Shown piece after piece: positions 8,864-18,926 of a stretch of DNA of 64,000 nucleotides; positions within the stretch are counted from its first letter, which is position 1, and the number at the start of each line of letters is the position of its first letter. Source of the DNA: Streptomyces sp. NRRL B-3428 (GTDB lineage: Bacteria; Actinomycetota; Actinomycetes; Streptomycetales; Streptomycetaceae). The position numbers were made by a program, and so were the translations under genes. The DNA lies in contig JOGW01000011.1 in assembly GCA_000721375.1 (NCBI GenBank), forward strand, positions 186,001 to 250,000, read 5' to 3'. The notes beneath the pieces are model-generated. The model ran no database searches. It saw only the letters and a program-made list of their open reading frames with translations, and was not told the DNA's origin.

Positions 8864-10753
8864 TCACGCCTCGCGCGACCCCGCGTACATCTCGTCGACG
8901 AGCGCCTTGAACTCCCGCTCCACGACCGGCCGCTTGAGCTTGAGACTGGGCGTCAGCTCACCGTGCTCGACATCGAGGTCACGCGGCAGGATGCGGAACT
9001 GCTTGATCGTCTGCCAGCGCTGCAGCCCCTGGTTGAGCTCCTTGACGTAACCCTCGATCAGGGCGTTGGTCTTCGGATCGGCCAGGACGGCCTCGTACGA
9101 GGTGGAGGAAAGCCCCTCCTCCTTCGCCCAGTTGACGATGGACGGCTCGTCGAGGGCGATCAGCGCGGTGCAGAAGTTCCGGTCGGCGCCGATGACCAGG
9201 ATGTTCGAGACGTACGGGCATACGGCCTTGAACTGTCCCTCGACCTCGGACGGCGCGATGTACTTGCCGCCGGAGGTCTTGATGAGGTCCTTCTTGCGGT
9301 CGGTGATCCGCAGGTAGCCGTCCACGGACAGCTCGCCGATGTCGCCGGTGTGGAACCAGCCGTCCGATTCAAGGACTTCGGCCGTCTTCTCGGGCAGCCC
9401 GTGGTAGCCCTGCATGATGCCGGGGCCGCGCAGCAGGATCTCGCCGTCCTCCGCGATCCGCACCTCGCACCCGGGCAGCGGCTTGCCGACCGTGCCGGTG
9501 CGGTAGGCCTCACCGGGGTTCACGAAGGAGGCGGCACTCGACTCCGTCAGGCCGTAACCCTCGAGAATGTGGATGCCGGCACCCGAGAAGAAGAACCCGA
9601 TCTCGGGCGCGAGCGCCGCCGACCCGGAGATGCACGCCCGCAGCCGTCCGCCGAAGGCCTCGCGCAGCTTCGAGTAGACGAGCGCGTCGGCGACCTTGTG
9701 CTTGGCGCTCAGCCCGAAGGGCGCGGAGGACTGGCCCGTACGCCGGAAGTTGTCCTGCGTGACCTTCGCGTACTCGCGCGCGACGCCCGCCGCCCACTGG
9801 AAGATCTTGTACTTGGCCCCGCCACCGGCCTTCGCCTTGGCCGCGACCCCGTTGTAGACCTTCTCGAAGATCCGCGGCACGGCAGCCATGTACGTGGGCT
9901 GCACGATCGGCAGATTCTCGATGATCTTGTCGACCCGGCCGTCCACGGCGGTCACATGCCCGACCTCGATCTGCCCCGAGGTCAGCACCTTGCCGAAGAC
10001 ATGCGCGAGCGGCAGCCACAGGTACTGGACGTCGTCGGGTCCGATGAGACCGGTCTGCGCGATGGACTTCGCCATGTACGACCAGTTGTCGTGCGGCAGG
10101 CGGACGCCCTTGGGACGCCCGGTGGTTCCCGAGGTGTAGATCAGAGTGGCGAGCTGGTCCTTGGTGATCGCCGCGACCCGCTCCTTGACGGACTCGGGGT
10201 TCTTCTCCAGATACGCCGCTCCGCGCGCCTCGAGCTCGTCGAGGGAGAGCACCCAGCCCTCCGGGTCGCCCTCGGCGGCCAGCGCGTCGGCGGCCTGGAT
10301 CACCACGACGTGCTTGAGGTCCGGCAGCTCACCGCGGCGCTCGCGCACCTTCGCCAGCTGTTCGCCGTCCTCGGCGATCAGTACCCGGCTGTCGGAGTCG
10401 CTCAGGATGAAGGCGGCCTCTTCGGCGTTGGTCGACGCGTACACCGTGGTGGTGGCGGCGCCGGCGCACAGGATGCCGAGGTCGGCGAGGATCCATTCGA
10501 CCCGGGTGTTGGCCGCGAGCGCGACGCGCTCCTCGGACTGCACGCCGAGCTCGATGAGACCGGCGGCGATGGCGAAGACGCGCGTCGAGGCCTGGCCCCA
10601 GCTCAGCGACTTCCAGTCATCGGGGCCCTGCCCCGAGGCGGCCGGCACCGGATAGCGGTATGCCTCACCGTCCGGGGTCTTGGCCACGCGCTCAAGGAAG
10701 AGGTTCGCCACGGACGGCGGTCGGTTCTCGATCAAGTTCTGTGTGTCGCTCAC
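8864..10753 (-). CDS. Long-chain fatty-acid--CoA ligase (AMP-binding, FadD15-like)
   Basis: 629 residues, ANL superfamily. The P-loop motif LIYTSGTTGRPKGVRLPH is at ~206-223, the GYGLTESSA A5-type motif follows, and WFHTGDIGELSVDGYLRITDRKKDLIKTSGGKYIAPSEVE holds the adenylation Asp, hinge and catalytic Lys region near the C-terminus. It activates long-chain fatty acids with ATP and CoA on the cytoplasmic face of the membrane, feeding beta-oxidation or lipid synthesis. The N-terminus (TPDGEAYRYP) and the ~600-residue length fit the FadD15/AMP-forming long-chain class. It converges with the two-component operon. Its upstream region carries a near-palindrome that could be an operator. Confidence 0.9.
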   Translation of the reverse strand: MSDTQNLIENRPPSVANLFLERVAKTPDGEAYRYPVPAASGQGPDDWKSLSWGQASTRVFAIAAGLIELGVQSEERVALAANTRVEWILADLGILCAGAATTTVYASTNAEEAAFILSDSDSRVLIAEDGEQLAKVRERRGELPDLKHVVVIQAADALAAEGDPEGWVLSLDELEARGAAYLEKNPESVKERVAAITKDQLATLIYTSGTTGRPKGVRLPHDNWSYMAKSIAQTGLIGPDDVQYLWLPLAHVFGKVLTSGQIEVGHVTAVDGRVDKIIENLPIVQPTYMAAVPRIFEKVYNGVAAKAKAGGGAKYKIFQWAAGVAREYAKVTQDNFRRTGQSSAPFGLSAKHKVADALVYSKLREAFGGRLRACISGSAALAPEIGFFFSGAGIHILEGYGLTESSAASFVNPGEAYRTGTVGKPLPGCEVRIAEDGEILLRGPGIMQGYHGLPEKTAEVLESDGWFHTGDIGELSVDGYLRITDRKKDLIKTSGGKYIAPSEVEGQFKAVCPYVSNILVIGADRNFCTALIALDEPSIVNWAKEEGLSSTSYEAVLADPKTNALIEGYVKELNQGLQRWQTIKQFRILPRDLDVEHGELTPSLKLKRPVVEREFKALVDEMYAGSREA

Positions 10754-10832
10754 GACATCCTCCGGGCCCGCGACAGTGCGTGCGACTGATGCGACTGAGT
10801 GGCTGCTGGTGCGTACTGTGGTGTGCGTTGTT

Positions 10833-10846
10833 TAACTTGCGAGTAA
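10833..10846. promoter_or_regulatory. Near-palindrome upstream of the acyl-CoA ligase (possible operator)
   Basis: TAACTTGCGAGTAA is an imperfect dyad (ACTTGCGAGT core, one mismatch per half plus one outer mismatch) ~80 bp upstream of the ligase start. It resembles operators of TetR-type fatty-acid regulators in general form only. Confidence 0.3.
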
Positions 10847-10923
10847 CTACTGAGTGATCAGACTAGAGCGCCCGGGCCCGGCGCGTAAGAGGCCTTGAGC
10901 TGTCAGTTCCTCACAGAACGGCA

Positions 10924-10957
10924 ACGGGCCCGCAACGCGTGTGCGCTGCGGGCCCGT
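10924..10957 (-). terminator. Rho-independent terminator after the 96-codon secreted-protein gene
   Basis: Arms 10924-10934 and 10947-10957 are a perfect 11-bp inverted repeat (ACGGGCCCGCA) 16 nt past the stop of the minus-strand small secreted protein gene. Confidence 0.75.
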
Positions 10958-10973
10958 GCGGGTCAGGACTGTG

Positions 10974-11261
10974 TCAGTTGACCCGGACCTTGCTGGAGAC
11001 GGTGGCGTCCACATCGGTCTTCGCGTCGACGTCCGCGTCGGCGTTGACCCGGGCGTGCGCGTGGATGTCCGGCAGCAGCGACTGGACCAGGCCGGCGACG
11101 TCGAGGCGGATCAGCGCGTTCACGGCGGCGTCCGCGGTGGCGGCGACGTTCGCGTTCTCGTCCGGCTGCGGAGCGGCCGAGGCGGCGGAAGCCGCACCGC
11201 CGAGCATGAGGACTGCGGCACACACTGCGCCGGCGGCGCGTACAACTACGTTCTTGTTCAT
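10974..11261 (-). CDS. Small secreted protein, unknown function
   Basis: 95 residues starting at ATG 11261, chosen because an excellent Shine-Dalgarno (GGAGGT, reverse complement of acctcc at 11268-11273) lies just upstream. The 19 further in-frame residues possible upstream are not needed. The N-terminus is a Sec signal peptide (MNKNVVVRAAGAVCAAVLMLGGAASAASA), leaving a ~65-residue mature protein rich in Ala, Asp and Val (NADADVDAKTDVDATVSSKV) with no Cys. I do not recognise the family. It is flanked by terminators on both sides, so it is monocistronic, and it sits next to a second small secreted protein of similar composition. Confidence 0.75.
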   Translation of the reverse strand: MNKNVVVRAAGAVCAAVLMLGGAASAASAAPQPDENANVAATADAAVNALIRLDVAGLVQSLLPDIHAHARVNADADVDAKTDVDATVSSKVRVN

Positions 11262-11393
11262 GGGGGTTACCTCCTTCAGGCACCGAATACATAACCTCGA
11301 ATAATCGCTCCGTAACACAGTTAACGCGGACGGGCGAGCCGAGGCGGCCGAATGAGGAGAATTACGGGCCCCATGGTCCCCATAAATACAAAA

Positions 11394-11430
11394 AGCGGGC
11401 CCGGCGCAAGAAACGCGCCGGGCCCGCTGT
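11394..11430 (-). terminator. Terminator after the second small secreted-protein gene
   Basis: Arms 11394-11407 and 11415-11428 are a perfect 14-bp stem with loop AAGAAAC. Read on the minus strand it is followed by TTTTTG. It lies ~50 nt past the stop at 11480. Confidence 0.88.
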
Positions 11431-11479
11431 TTTCACGTTGCCGCCGCTCGGAGGTGCGGCACCTGTGAAATGGGGGTGA

Positions 11480-11839
11480 TTAGCCGATCGGCAGGCCGCC
11501 CATGAGCGGGCTGGTCTTGCTGCCACCGTTCAGGTCACCGTCGACGTTGCTGTCGAGCTTGGTGCCGTGGGCGGTCTTGCGACCCTCGGCAGCGGTCTCG
11601 ACAACGGCCTTGCGGGCCTGCTCGGCGACCTTGGTGATCTCGGCCACGATGTTGACCTGGCCGGTCAGGCTCTGCAGCGGGTCCTTGACGCGGGCCGTGG
11701 TCACGCTGTTGCCGTTGACCAGGTCCTCGGCCGAGCTCGGCGCGGCAGCGCGGGGCGCGTCGTCGGCCATCGCCGGGGAGGCGATACCAACAGCCATCAT
11801 GGAACCGGCAACGACCGCAGCAGCCTTGGTGTAGTTCAC
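11480..11839 (-). CDS. Small secreted protein, unknown function
   Basis: 119 residues starting at GTG 11839, where GAAAGGGA sits 7 nt upstream. A longer frame reaching 11992 lacks these signals. The signal peptide MNYTKAAAVVAGSMMAVGIASPAMA is followed by a mature ~94-residue chain (DDAPRAAAPSSAEDLVNG...) with a central helical stretch VNIVAEITKVAEQARKAVVE and a Gly-rich end SPLMGGLPIG. There is no Cys, so it is not a chaplin-type disulfide protein, and I do not recognise the family. It sits between lepA and the other small secreted gene, each with its own terminator. Abundant small exported proteins in streptomycetes often have surface or developmental roles, but nothing here shows that. Confidence 0.72.
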   Translation of the reverse strand: MNYTKAAAVVAGSMMAVGIASPAMADDAPRAAAPSSAEDLVNGNSVTTARVKDPLQSLTGQVNIVAEITKVAEQARKAVVETAAEGRKTAHGTKLDSNVDGDLNGGSKTSPLMGGLPIG

Positions 11840-12033
11840 TTCAGCATCCCTTTCTGAAGCGGCGTTCTTCACGGTCACGACCATCGTGCCGCCCGAGCGT
11901 ATTGCTGGCCGCTCGGAACGCCGCTGCCACCCTTCGTAACGGGACGCCCCTGCCTGCGGAAACTCAAAAATCACGGCTTTTTTGGCATTCACTCGGATGT
12001 CGCAGAATTCTTCCCATCCTCACATCAACGCAA

Positions 12034-12066
12034 AAGGCGCCCGTCCGGTTTACGGACGGGCGCCTT
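12034..12066 (-). terminator. lepA terminator
   Basis: Arms 12034-12047 and 12053-12066 form a perfect 14-bp stem with a GTTTA loop. On the minus strand it is followed by a short T run. It lies 60 nt past the lepA stop. Confidence 0.85.
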
Positions 12067-12125
12067 CGCGTGGGCCGGGTGGCCCAAGATCACGCGCTGC
12101 GGGGCGAGTTACGGCCCCGGCGGGA

Positions 12126-13988
<1,863 letters not shown>

Positions 13989-14128
13989 GCAGGGTCCTGA
14001 TTCTTGAGACGTCCGCAGCTCTCTGCGGCCTCGGGTCGGATCTACGGATCTATACGTAGCCTCCATGGTCCCACGAGCGCGGCAATGGGCCCTGCGGGGC
14101 CTGCGCCCCGGGGCCCGACGGGACCGGT

Positions 14129-14158
14129 TTGGGCCGGTAGGGGGACGGCTGGTAACGT
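14129..14158 (+). promoter_or_regulatory. Candidate sigma-HrdB-like promoter of rpsT
   Basis: TTGGGC at 14129-14134 and TAACGT at 14153-14158 with an 18-bp spacer, ~110 bp upstream of rpsT. The match is weak and based on consensus alone. Confidence 0.3.
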
Positions 14159-14269
14159 GGACAGCTGTGTCTCACTGCCCTCTAAGCGACGAGGCACTCG
14201 GTATCAAAGACCAGTTTCCCGGGATCCCCAAGGGCTTCCGGGGGACGACGAACCTGTAAAGGCTCTTTC

Positions 14270-14536
14270 GTGGCGAACATCAAGTCCCAGATCAAGCGCA
14301 ACAAGACGAACGAGAAGGCGCGCCTGCGCAACAAGTCCGTCAAGTCCGCGCTCAAGACTGCGATCCGCAAGACCCGTGAGGCGACCGCCGCCGGTGACGT
14401 CGAGAAGGCCACCACGGCCCTCCGCGACGCCACCCGCAAGCTGGACAAGGCCGTCTCCAAGGGCGTCATCCACAAGAACCAGGCCGCCAACAAGAAGTCG
14501 GCGCTTGCTTCGAAGGTTGCCGGCCTCAAGGGCTGA
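14270..14536 (+). CDS. rpsT: 30S ribosomal protein S20
   Basis: 88 residues, rich in Lys, Arg and Ala, beginning [20 protein letters not shown], the conserved N-terminus of S20, and continuing as the expected three-helix bundle to the C-terminus. It is an early-binding 16S rRNA protein of the small subunit. ATG 14270 follows AAAGGCTC. It is monocistronic, divergent from lepA and convergent with holA, with a strong bidirectional hairpin between rpsT and holA. Confidence 0.97.
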   Translation: MANIKSQIKRNKTNEKARLRNKSVKSALKTAIRKTREATAAGDVEKATTALRDATRKLDKAVSKGVIHKNQAANKKSALASKVAGLKG

Positions 14537-14660
14537 GCGAATCACTTGATTTGACCGCCGTAACGGACTCAGCGGGCCCTCTCTTCCGCTCCTGACCGGC
14601 ACCCCTGCTCCGCACACGGCCTGCGTTCGCCACGCGGGTGCGGAGCGCAAAAGCTTGTAC

Positions 14661-14710
14661 CGAAGGCCCCGCCTCCTCGTCCTTCCCCAGGACGGGTGGC
14701 GGGGCCTTCG
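14661..14710. terminator. Bidirectional terminator between rpsT and holA
   Basis: Arms 14661-14673 and 14698-14710 are perfectly complementary over 13 bp (CGAAGGCCCCGCC) and enclose a second small stem (CGTCCT/AGGACG). It lies between convergent genes. Confidence 0.82.
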
Positions 14711-14717
14711 GCTTGCC

Positions 14718-14795
14718 TGGCTTGTGCGGCCTGTGCGGGCTGCACGGCCTGTGTGAGCCGTGCGGCTTGTGTGAGCCGTGCGGCTTGTGGCTCAG
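14718..14795. repeat. Short imperfect tandem repeats downstream of rpsT/holA
   Basis: An 18-bp unit (GAGCCGTGCGGCTTGTGT) occurs twice in tandem, preceded by diverged copies built on GGCCTGTGCGG. It lies between the terminator and the holA stop and encodes nothing evident. Confidence 0.6.
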
Positions 14796-15787
14796 CGCCC
14801 GCCGGAGCGGGCCGCCCGGGCGATCGTGACGACCGCCTTCTCCAGCGCGTACTCCGGATCGTCCCCGCCGCCCTTGACCCCCGCGTCCGCCTCCGCGACG
14901 GCGCGCAGCGCGACCGCGACGCCGTCCGGGGTCCAGCCCCGCATCTGCTGACGGACACGGTCGATCTTCCACGGCGGCATACCCAGCTCGCGGGCCAGAT
15001 CTGCGGGGCGGCCGCCGCGGGCCGACGAGAGCTTGCCGATGGCCCGTACACCCTGGGCGAGCGCACTCGTGATCATGACCGGTGCGACACCCGTGGACAG
15101 CGACCAGCGCAGGGCCTCGAGGGCCTCGGCCGCCCGGCCCTCCACCGCTCGGTCCGCGACCGTGAAGCTGGAGGCCTCGGCGCGGCCCGTGTAGTAGCGG
15201 CCGACCACCGCCTCGTCGATGGTGCCCTCGACATCCGCGACCAGCTGGGAGACCGCGCTCGCCAGCTCCCGCAGATCACTGCCGATCGCGTCGACCAGGG
15301 ACTGGGAGGCCTCGGAGGTCGCCGAGCGTCCGAGGGCGCGGAACTCTCCTCGGACGAAGGAGAGCCGGTCCGCGGGCTTGGTCATCTTCGGACAGGCGAC
15401 CTCACGCGCGCCGGCCTTGCGGGCCGCGTCGAGCAGCCCCTTGCCCTTGGCGCCGCCCGCGTGCAGCAGGACGAGAGTGATCTCCTCGGCGGGGGCACCG
15501 AGATAGCCCTTCACGTCCTTGATCGTGTCCGCGGAGAGATCCTGCGCATTGCGTACGACCACGACCTTGCGCTCCGCGAAGAGCGACGGGCTGGTCAGCT
15601 CGGCCAGCGTGCCGGGCTGGAGCTGGTCGGGGGTGAGATCACGGACGTCCGTGTCCGCGTCGGCGGCGCGTGCGGCGGCGACGACCTGCTGCACGGCGCG
15701 GTCGAGCAGCAGATCCTCCTGGCCCACGGCGAGGGTGACGGGGGCGAGTGGATTGTCTTGTGCGGAGTTACGCGATGAGGCAGCCAT
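14792..15787 (-). CDS. holA: DNA polymerase III subunit delta
   Basis: 331 residues from ATG 15787 (MAASSRNSAQDNPLAPVTLA); in-frame extension to 15895 is unlikely. Family features are the N-terminal AVGQEDLLLDRAV segment, RDLTPDQLQPGTLAELTSPSLFAERKVVVVRNA (the clamp-opening delta signature region), and a C-terminal helical collar domain. HolA is the wrench that opens the beta clamp in the clamp loader of the replisome. It converges with rpsT and is divergent from the alpha/beta hydrolase. In the classical comEC-holA-rpsT-lepA-hemW order it belongs next to comEC, but here four unrelated genes intervene. Confidence 0.92.
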   Translation of the reverse strand: MAASSRNSAQDNPLAPVTLAVGQEDLLLDRAVQQVVAAARAADADTDVRDLTPDQLQPGTLAELTSPSLFAERKVVVVRNAQDLSADTIKDVKGYLGAPAEEITLVLLHAGGAKGKGLLDAARKAGAREVACPKMTKPADRLSFVRGEFRALGRSATSEASQSLVDAIGSDLRELASAVSQLVADVEGTIDEAVVGRYYTGRAEASSFTVADRAVEGRAAEALEALRWSLSTGVAPVMITSALAQGVRAIGKLSSARGGRPADLARELGMPPWKIDRVRQQMRGWTPDGVAVALRAVAEADAGVKGGGDDPEYALEKAVVTIARAARSGGR

Positions 15788-15902
15788 TGCCGACAAGGAT
15801 CCCACGGGGCACTGACAGTCCGTACGGCCGCGGGCGCCACGGAACCGGTGCGCGGACATTTGTACAAGACCGGCCGAGAGACGACCGCGCACCATCAGTC
15901 GT

Positions 15903-16799
15903 ATGACTCCTTCGACCCCTTCGACTCCTTCGACCCCTTCGACTCCTTCGACCCCTTCTCGCCATGAATCCCAGCTGCTGCAGGGAATGCACGTGACCCG
16001 GGACGGCCCGAGGCATGCGCCGCCGCTGGTACTCGTCCACGGGTCCGGGGCCTCCGGCGGCTCCTGGAGCGCGATGCTGCCGCTGCTCGCCGCGCACCGG
16101 CACGTCGTACGGGTCGACCTTCCCGGCTGCGGGAAGTCGCCGTCCTCGCCGTCCTACGCGGTGCCGGCGCAGGCGGCCCGGGTGGCGGCGCTGCTCGACG
16201 ATCTCGGGATCGCGGCTGCGGCGGTGGCCGGGCACTCCAGCGGGGGTTACGTCGCGACCTCGCTGGCCGAACAACGCCCCGATCTGGTCGGCTCACTCGC
16301 TCTGATCAGCACCGGGCCGAGCCTTGACGCGCTGCTGCCCGAGCCGTTCATCCTGCGGGCGCTGCTCGGGCCGCCGTTCGGCCCGCTGCTGTGGGCGCTG
16401 CGCTCCGATGCCTGGATCCGCAAGGGAATCCGGGCGACGGCCGCGCGCCCGGTGGAGGTACCGGACGAACTGGTCGCGGGGGTGCGGGGCATCACGTACC
16501 GCACCTTCAGGAAGGTGCTGCGGGCGAACCGCGCGTACCTCAGCGAGCGGGGTGTGCCCGAACGGCTCGCGGCGCTCCCGGCGCCGACGCCGGTCCTGGT
16601 GGTGTCCGGGGGCAGTGATCCGCGCTGGGAGCCGGCGGCGGCGCGGTGGTACGAGCCTGTGCCGCGCACCAGGGTCGAGGTGCTGGCCGGTGTCGGGCAT
16701 GTGCCGCTGCTCGAAGCGCCCGAGGCGACCAGCGAACTGCTGCTGGCGTTCACGGCGACTACGACAACTGCGTCGGGTGTTCCGCCCGTCGCACCTTGA
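15903..16799 (+). CDS. Alpha/beta hydrolase with N-terminal Thr-Pro-Ser repeats
   Basis: 298 residues. The oxyanion-hole motif LVHGSGASGGSW and nucleophile elbow GHSSGG (Ser112) are clear. A C-terminal VLVVSGGSDP carries the acid and VGHVPLLE the His of the triad. The substrate is unknown; the fold covers esterases, epoxide hydrolases and haloperoxidase-like enzymes. The first ~20 residues are (TPS)n, encoded by a 9/18-bp tandem repeat at 15904-15957. A later in-frame ATG at 15987 (MHVTRDGPRHAPP) would give a normal-length enzyme without the repeat, and neither start has a convincing ribosome-binding site. The AraC regulator follows after 16 nt, so the two are probably cotranscribed. Confidence 0.8.
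   Translation: MTPSTPSTPSTPSTPSTPSRHESQLLQGMHVTRDGPRHAPPLVLVHGSGASGGSWSAMLPLLAAHRHVVRVDLPGCGKSPSSPSYAVPAQAARVAALLDDLGIAAAAVAGHSSGGYVATSLAEQRPDLVGSLALISTGPSLDALLPEPFILRALLGPPFGPLLWALRSDAWIRKGIRATAARPVEVPDELVAGVRGITYRTFRKVLRANRAYLSERGVPERLAALPAPTPVLVVSGGSDPRWEPAAARWYEPVPRTRVEVLAGVGHVPLLEAPEATSELLLAFTATTTTASGVPPVAP
15904..15957 (+). repeat. 18-bp tandem repeat at the start of the hydrolase gene
   Basis: ACTCCTTCGACCCCTTCG-type units repeat three times in tandem, a 9-bp doublet in which only the fourth base changes. They encode Thr-Pro-Ser triplets if translated. Confidence 0.85.
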
Positions 16800-16815
16800 C
16801 TCCTAGGCTGGACGT

Positions 16816-17721
16816 ATGGGGTCGACCGGTACATCCCTCGACTGGGCGCTGTGCGACATCGTGGTACCGCGCGCGCCGGACCGGCTGCCGGGGATCGAGA
16901 TGGCCGGGTTCTCGCTGCGTGCCGTCGTGCCCCTGGGTATCTCGATGGTGGCGCATCCCGCCGTCACCCTGCTCTTCGATCTGAGCGAAGCGGGGGACGG
17001 TCTCGTCTGCGACAGCCGGGGCCGCAGCGGACGCGGCAGTGTCGTCATCGGGCTGCTGCCCGGCGAGGTGCGTGCGAGCGGTCAGGTGGGCGACTGTCTG
17101 CAGATCCGGCTCGAACCGGCCGTGGCGGCCGTGATGTTCGGGCCGAGCGGCCTGCCGACGGGAACGGTGACGTCCCTGGAGGAGCTCTGGGGCACCGGCG
17201 CAGAGCGTGTGCGGGAGCGGCTGCGGGCTGCCGGGTCCTGGGAGGAGCGGTTCGCGCTCGCGCGGGCGTTCGTCGGTCCACGACTGGGGGCGCGGCGGCC
17301 GGTGGATCCCGAGGTGGCGCACATCTGGCAGCGCACACGGACCAGTTGCGGGCGGCTACGGGTCGAGGGCCTCGCGGACGAGGTCGGCTGGAGCCGTAAG
17401 CGCCTTTCGGCCCGCTTCCAGGCCCAGCTCGGGATCGCCCCGAAGCGGGCCGCGCGTCTGATGCGCTTCGACCACGCCGTGCATCTGCTGGCGGCTGGAC
17501 GTGCCGCGGCGGAGGTCGCCGCGGAGTGCGGGTATGCGGACCAGTCCCATCTGCACCGCGAGGTCAGGGAGTTCTCCGGGCTGACCCCGGTGGGGGTGGC
17601 CGCGGCGCCCTGGCTCGCGATCGACGAGATCGCCTGGCCGGCCGCCTCGGCGGTACGGCGGCGGGGGTCGTTCGCGGACCGCCGAACGCTCCACGGTCCC
17701 CCAGCCCTGCTCTCGCCCTAG
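16816..17721 (+). CDS. AraC-family transcriptional regulator
   Basis: 301 residues. The C-terminal ~100 residues form the two helix-turn-helix AraC domain: VEGLADEVGWSRKRLSARFQ (first HTH) and AAEVAAECGYADQSHLHREV followed by the conserved FSGLTPVG (second HTH). The N-terminal ~170 residues are a sensor region without a recognisable cupin signature. ATG 16816 lies 16 nt behind the hydrolase gene, suggesting joint transcription and possibly control of that enzyme (inference). The stop TAG overlaps the stop of the convergent next gene in a shared CTAG. Confidence 0.85.
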   Translation: MGSTGTSLDWALCDIVVPRAPDRLPGIEMAGFSLRAVVPLGISMVAHPAVTLLFDLSEAGDGLVCDSRGRSGRGSVVIGLLPGEVRASGQVGDCLQIRLEPAVAAVMFGPSGLPTGTVTSLEELWGTGAERVRERLRAAGSWEERFALARAFVGPRLGARRPVDPEVAHIWQRTRTSCGRLRVEGLADEVGWSRKRLSARFQAQLGIAPKRAARLMRFDHAVHLLAAGRAAAEVAAECGYADQSHLHREVREFSGLTPVGVAAAPWLAIDEIAWPAASAVRRRGSFADRRTLHGPPALLSP

Positions 17722-17963
17722 GGGTCCTCGCGCCAGCCCTCGAACTCGGCCGCGAACTCGTCGAGTTCGGCCGGGTCGAGGGCCTCCTCCTCGTCGACCA
17801 GGACCACCAGCCACTGGGCGTCCTCGGCATCGTCCTCGCCGGCCAGGGCGTCCCGTACGAGCTGAGGCTCCTCCGAGATGCCGAAGCGCGTGCGCAGGGC
17901 CTCGACCAGTTCTTCCGCTGTGTCCCGGTCGGGCAGCACCAGGACATGTCGTACGTCGCTCAC
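17718..17963 (-). CDS. Small acidic conserved protein, unknown function
   Basis: 81 residues with a high Asp/Glu content and a start at ATG 17963. It reads as a compact alpha/beta protein (HVLVLPDRDTAEELVEALRTRFG, then QWLVVLVDEEEALDPAELDEFAAEFEGW). The alternation of a beta strand with an amphipathic helix and the clean codon usage support a real gene. I recall similar short proteins annotated as hypothetical in other streptomycetes, without a known role. It converges with the AraC gene, whose stop codon it overlaps by 3 nt. Confidence 0.65.
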   Translation of the reverse strand: MSDVRHVLVLPDRDTAEELVEALRTRFGISEEPQLVRDALAGEDDAEDAQWLVVLVDEEEALDPAELDEFAAEFEGWREDP

Positions 17964-18008
17964 CTGGCCATTCTCCCCGATCGCCGGCCCTCCACGTGCC
18001 GCGGCCGG

Positions 18009-18926
18009 TCAGGGCTTCCGAACGATCTGCACGTCGAGGTCGATGGTGATGCTCGGGCCGACCACGGCGATGCCGCGGGCGAGCATGGTCTGCCAGCTCA
18101 CCGTGAAGTCGTCGCGGTGCAGTTCGGTGGTGGCGCGGCAGGCGGCGCGGGTCTCGCCCTCCATGCCGTTGCCGATGCCGAGGTACTCGGTGTCGAGGGT
18201 GACCGTGCGGGTCACGCCGTGCAGCGAGAGCGCGCCCGTGACGGCCCAGCGCGTGCCGCCGCGGTGGATGAAACGGTCGCTGTAGAACTCGAGGGTCGGA
18301 TAGCGCTCGACATCCAGGAAGTCGGACGAGCGCAGATGGTCGTCGCGCATCTTGACGTTGGTGTCGATGGAGGCCGCGTCGATCACCACGTGCATCGCGG
18401 ACTGGTCCATGCGGTCGGCTATGCGGATGGCGCCGGCGAAGGTGTTGAAACGGCCGTGGATCCGGGCGAGACCGATGTGCCGGGCGGTGAAACCGATCGC
18501 GGAATGGGTCGGCTCGATCTCCCAGTCGCCCGGGTCGGGCAGGGCCGGCGGCTGGGCGACCTGGAGCGTCACGTCGCCGAGGGCCGCGTGTCCGCTCGCG
18601 GCGACGGTGGCGGCGGAGCGGAAGGGTGTGTAGCCGTCGGCCGACACGGCCAGGCGGTACTCACCGGCGGGCACCGTGGCCACGAAGGAGCCGTACGGGT
18701 CGGCCTCGCCGGACACGACCTTGCGCCCCATGCCGTCGCTGACCGCGAACTCGGCGCCGCGCACAGGCTCGTTGACCGGGTCGAGCACCCGGCAGCTGAG
18801 CAGACCGCCGCCCGGCGGTACGGCGAAGGCACCTGCCGAGACGGCCGTGAGACCGCCGTGGTGGGCGCGCCCTCTACGACGGCTGCCCCTGCTGTCCGAA
18901 CGGTTCCCCTGCCGGCGGCCGAACAT
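18009..18926 (-). CDS. YceI-family protein with N-terminal carboxypeptidase-regulatory-like (Ig-like) domain
   Basis: 305 residues from ATG 18926 (GGGGGACT upstream); the frame could extend 12 residues further. Residues ~45-120 look like a CarboxypepD_reg-like beta-sandwich (LLSCRVLDPVNEPVRGAEFAVSD, GEYRLAVSADGYTPF). Residues ~135-305 are a YceI lipocalin-like domain (WEIEPTHSAIGFTARHIGLARIHGRFNTFAG, LDVERYPTLEFYSD, LSLHGVTRTVTLDTEYLG). YceI proteins bind polyisoprenoid or other long-chain lipids in a beta-barrel. There is no signal peptide; the N-terminus is Arg-rich instead, so a cytoplasmic or membrane-face location is likely. It is monocistronic. Confidence 0.85.
   Translation of the reverse strand: MFGRRQGNRSDSRGSRRRGRAHHGGLTAVSAGAFAVPPGGGLLSCRVLDPVNEPVRGAEFAVSDGMGRKVVSGEADPYGSFVATVPAGEYRLAVSADGYTPFRSAATVAASGHAALGDVTLQVAQPPALPDPGDWEIEPTHSAIGFTARHIGLARIHGRFNTFAGAIRIADRMDQSAMHVVIDAASIDTNVKMRDDHLRSSDFLDVERYPTLEFYSDRFIHRGGTRWAVTGALSLHGVTRTVTLDTEYLGIGNGMEGETRAACRATTELHRDDFTVSWQTMLARGIAVVGPSITIDLDVQIVRKP

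Noticed and set aside
15904..15957. Possible CRISPR-like short repeats at 15.9 kb and 37.3 kb
   Set aside because: Units are directly tandem without spacers and lie in coding starts; no cas genes are present.
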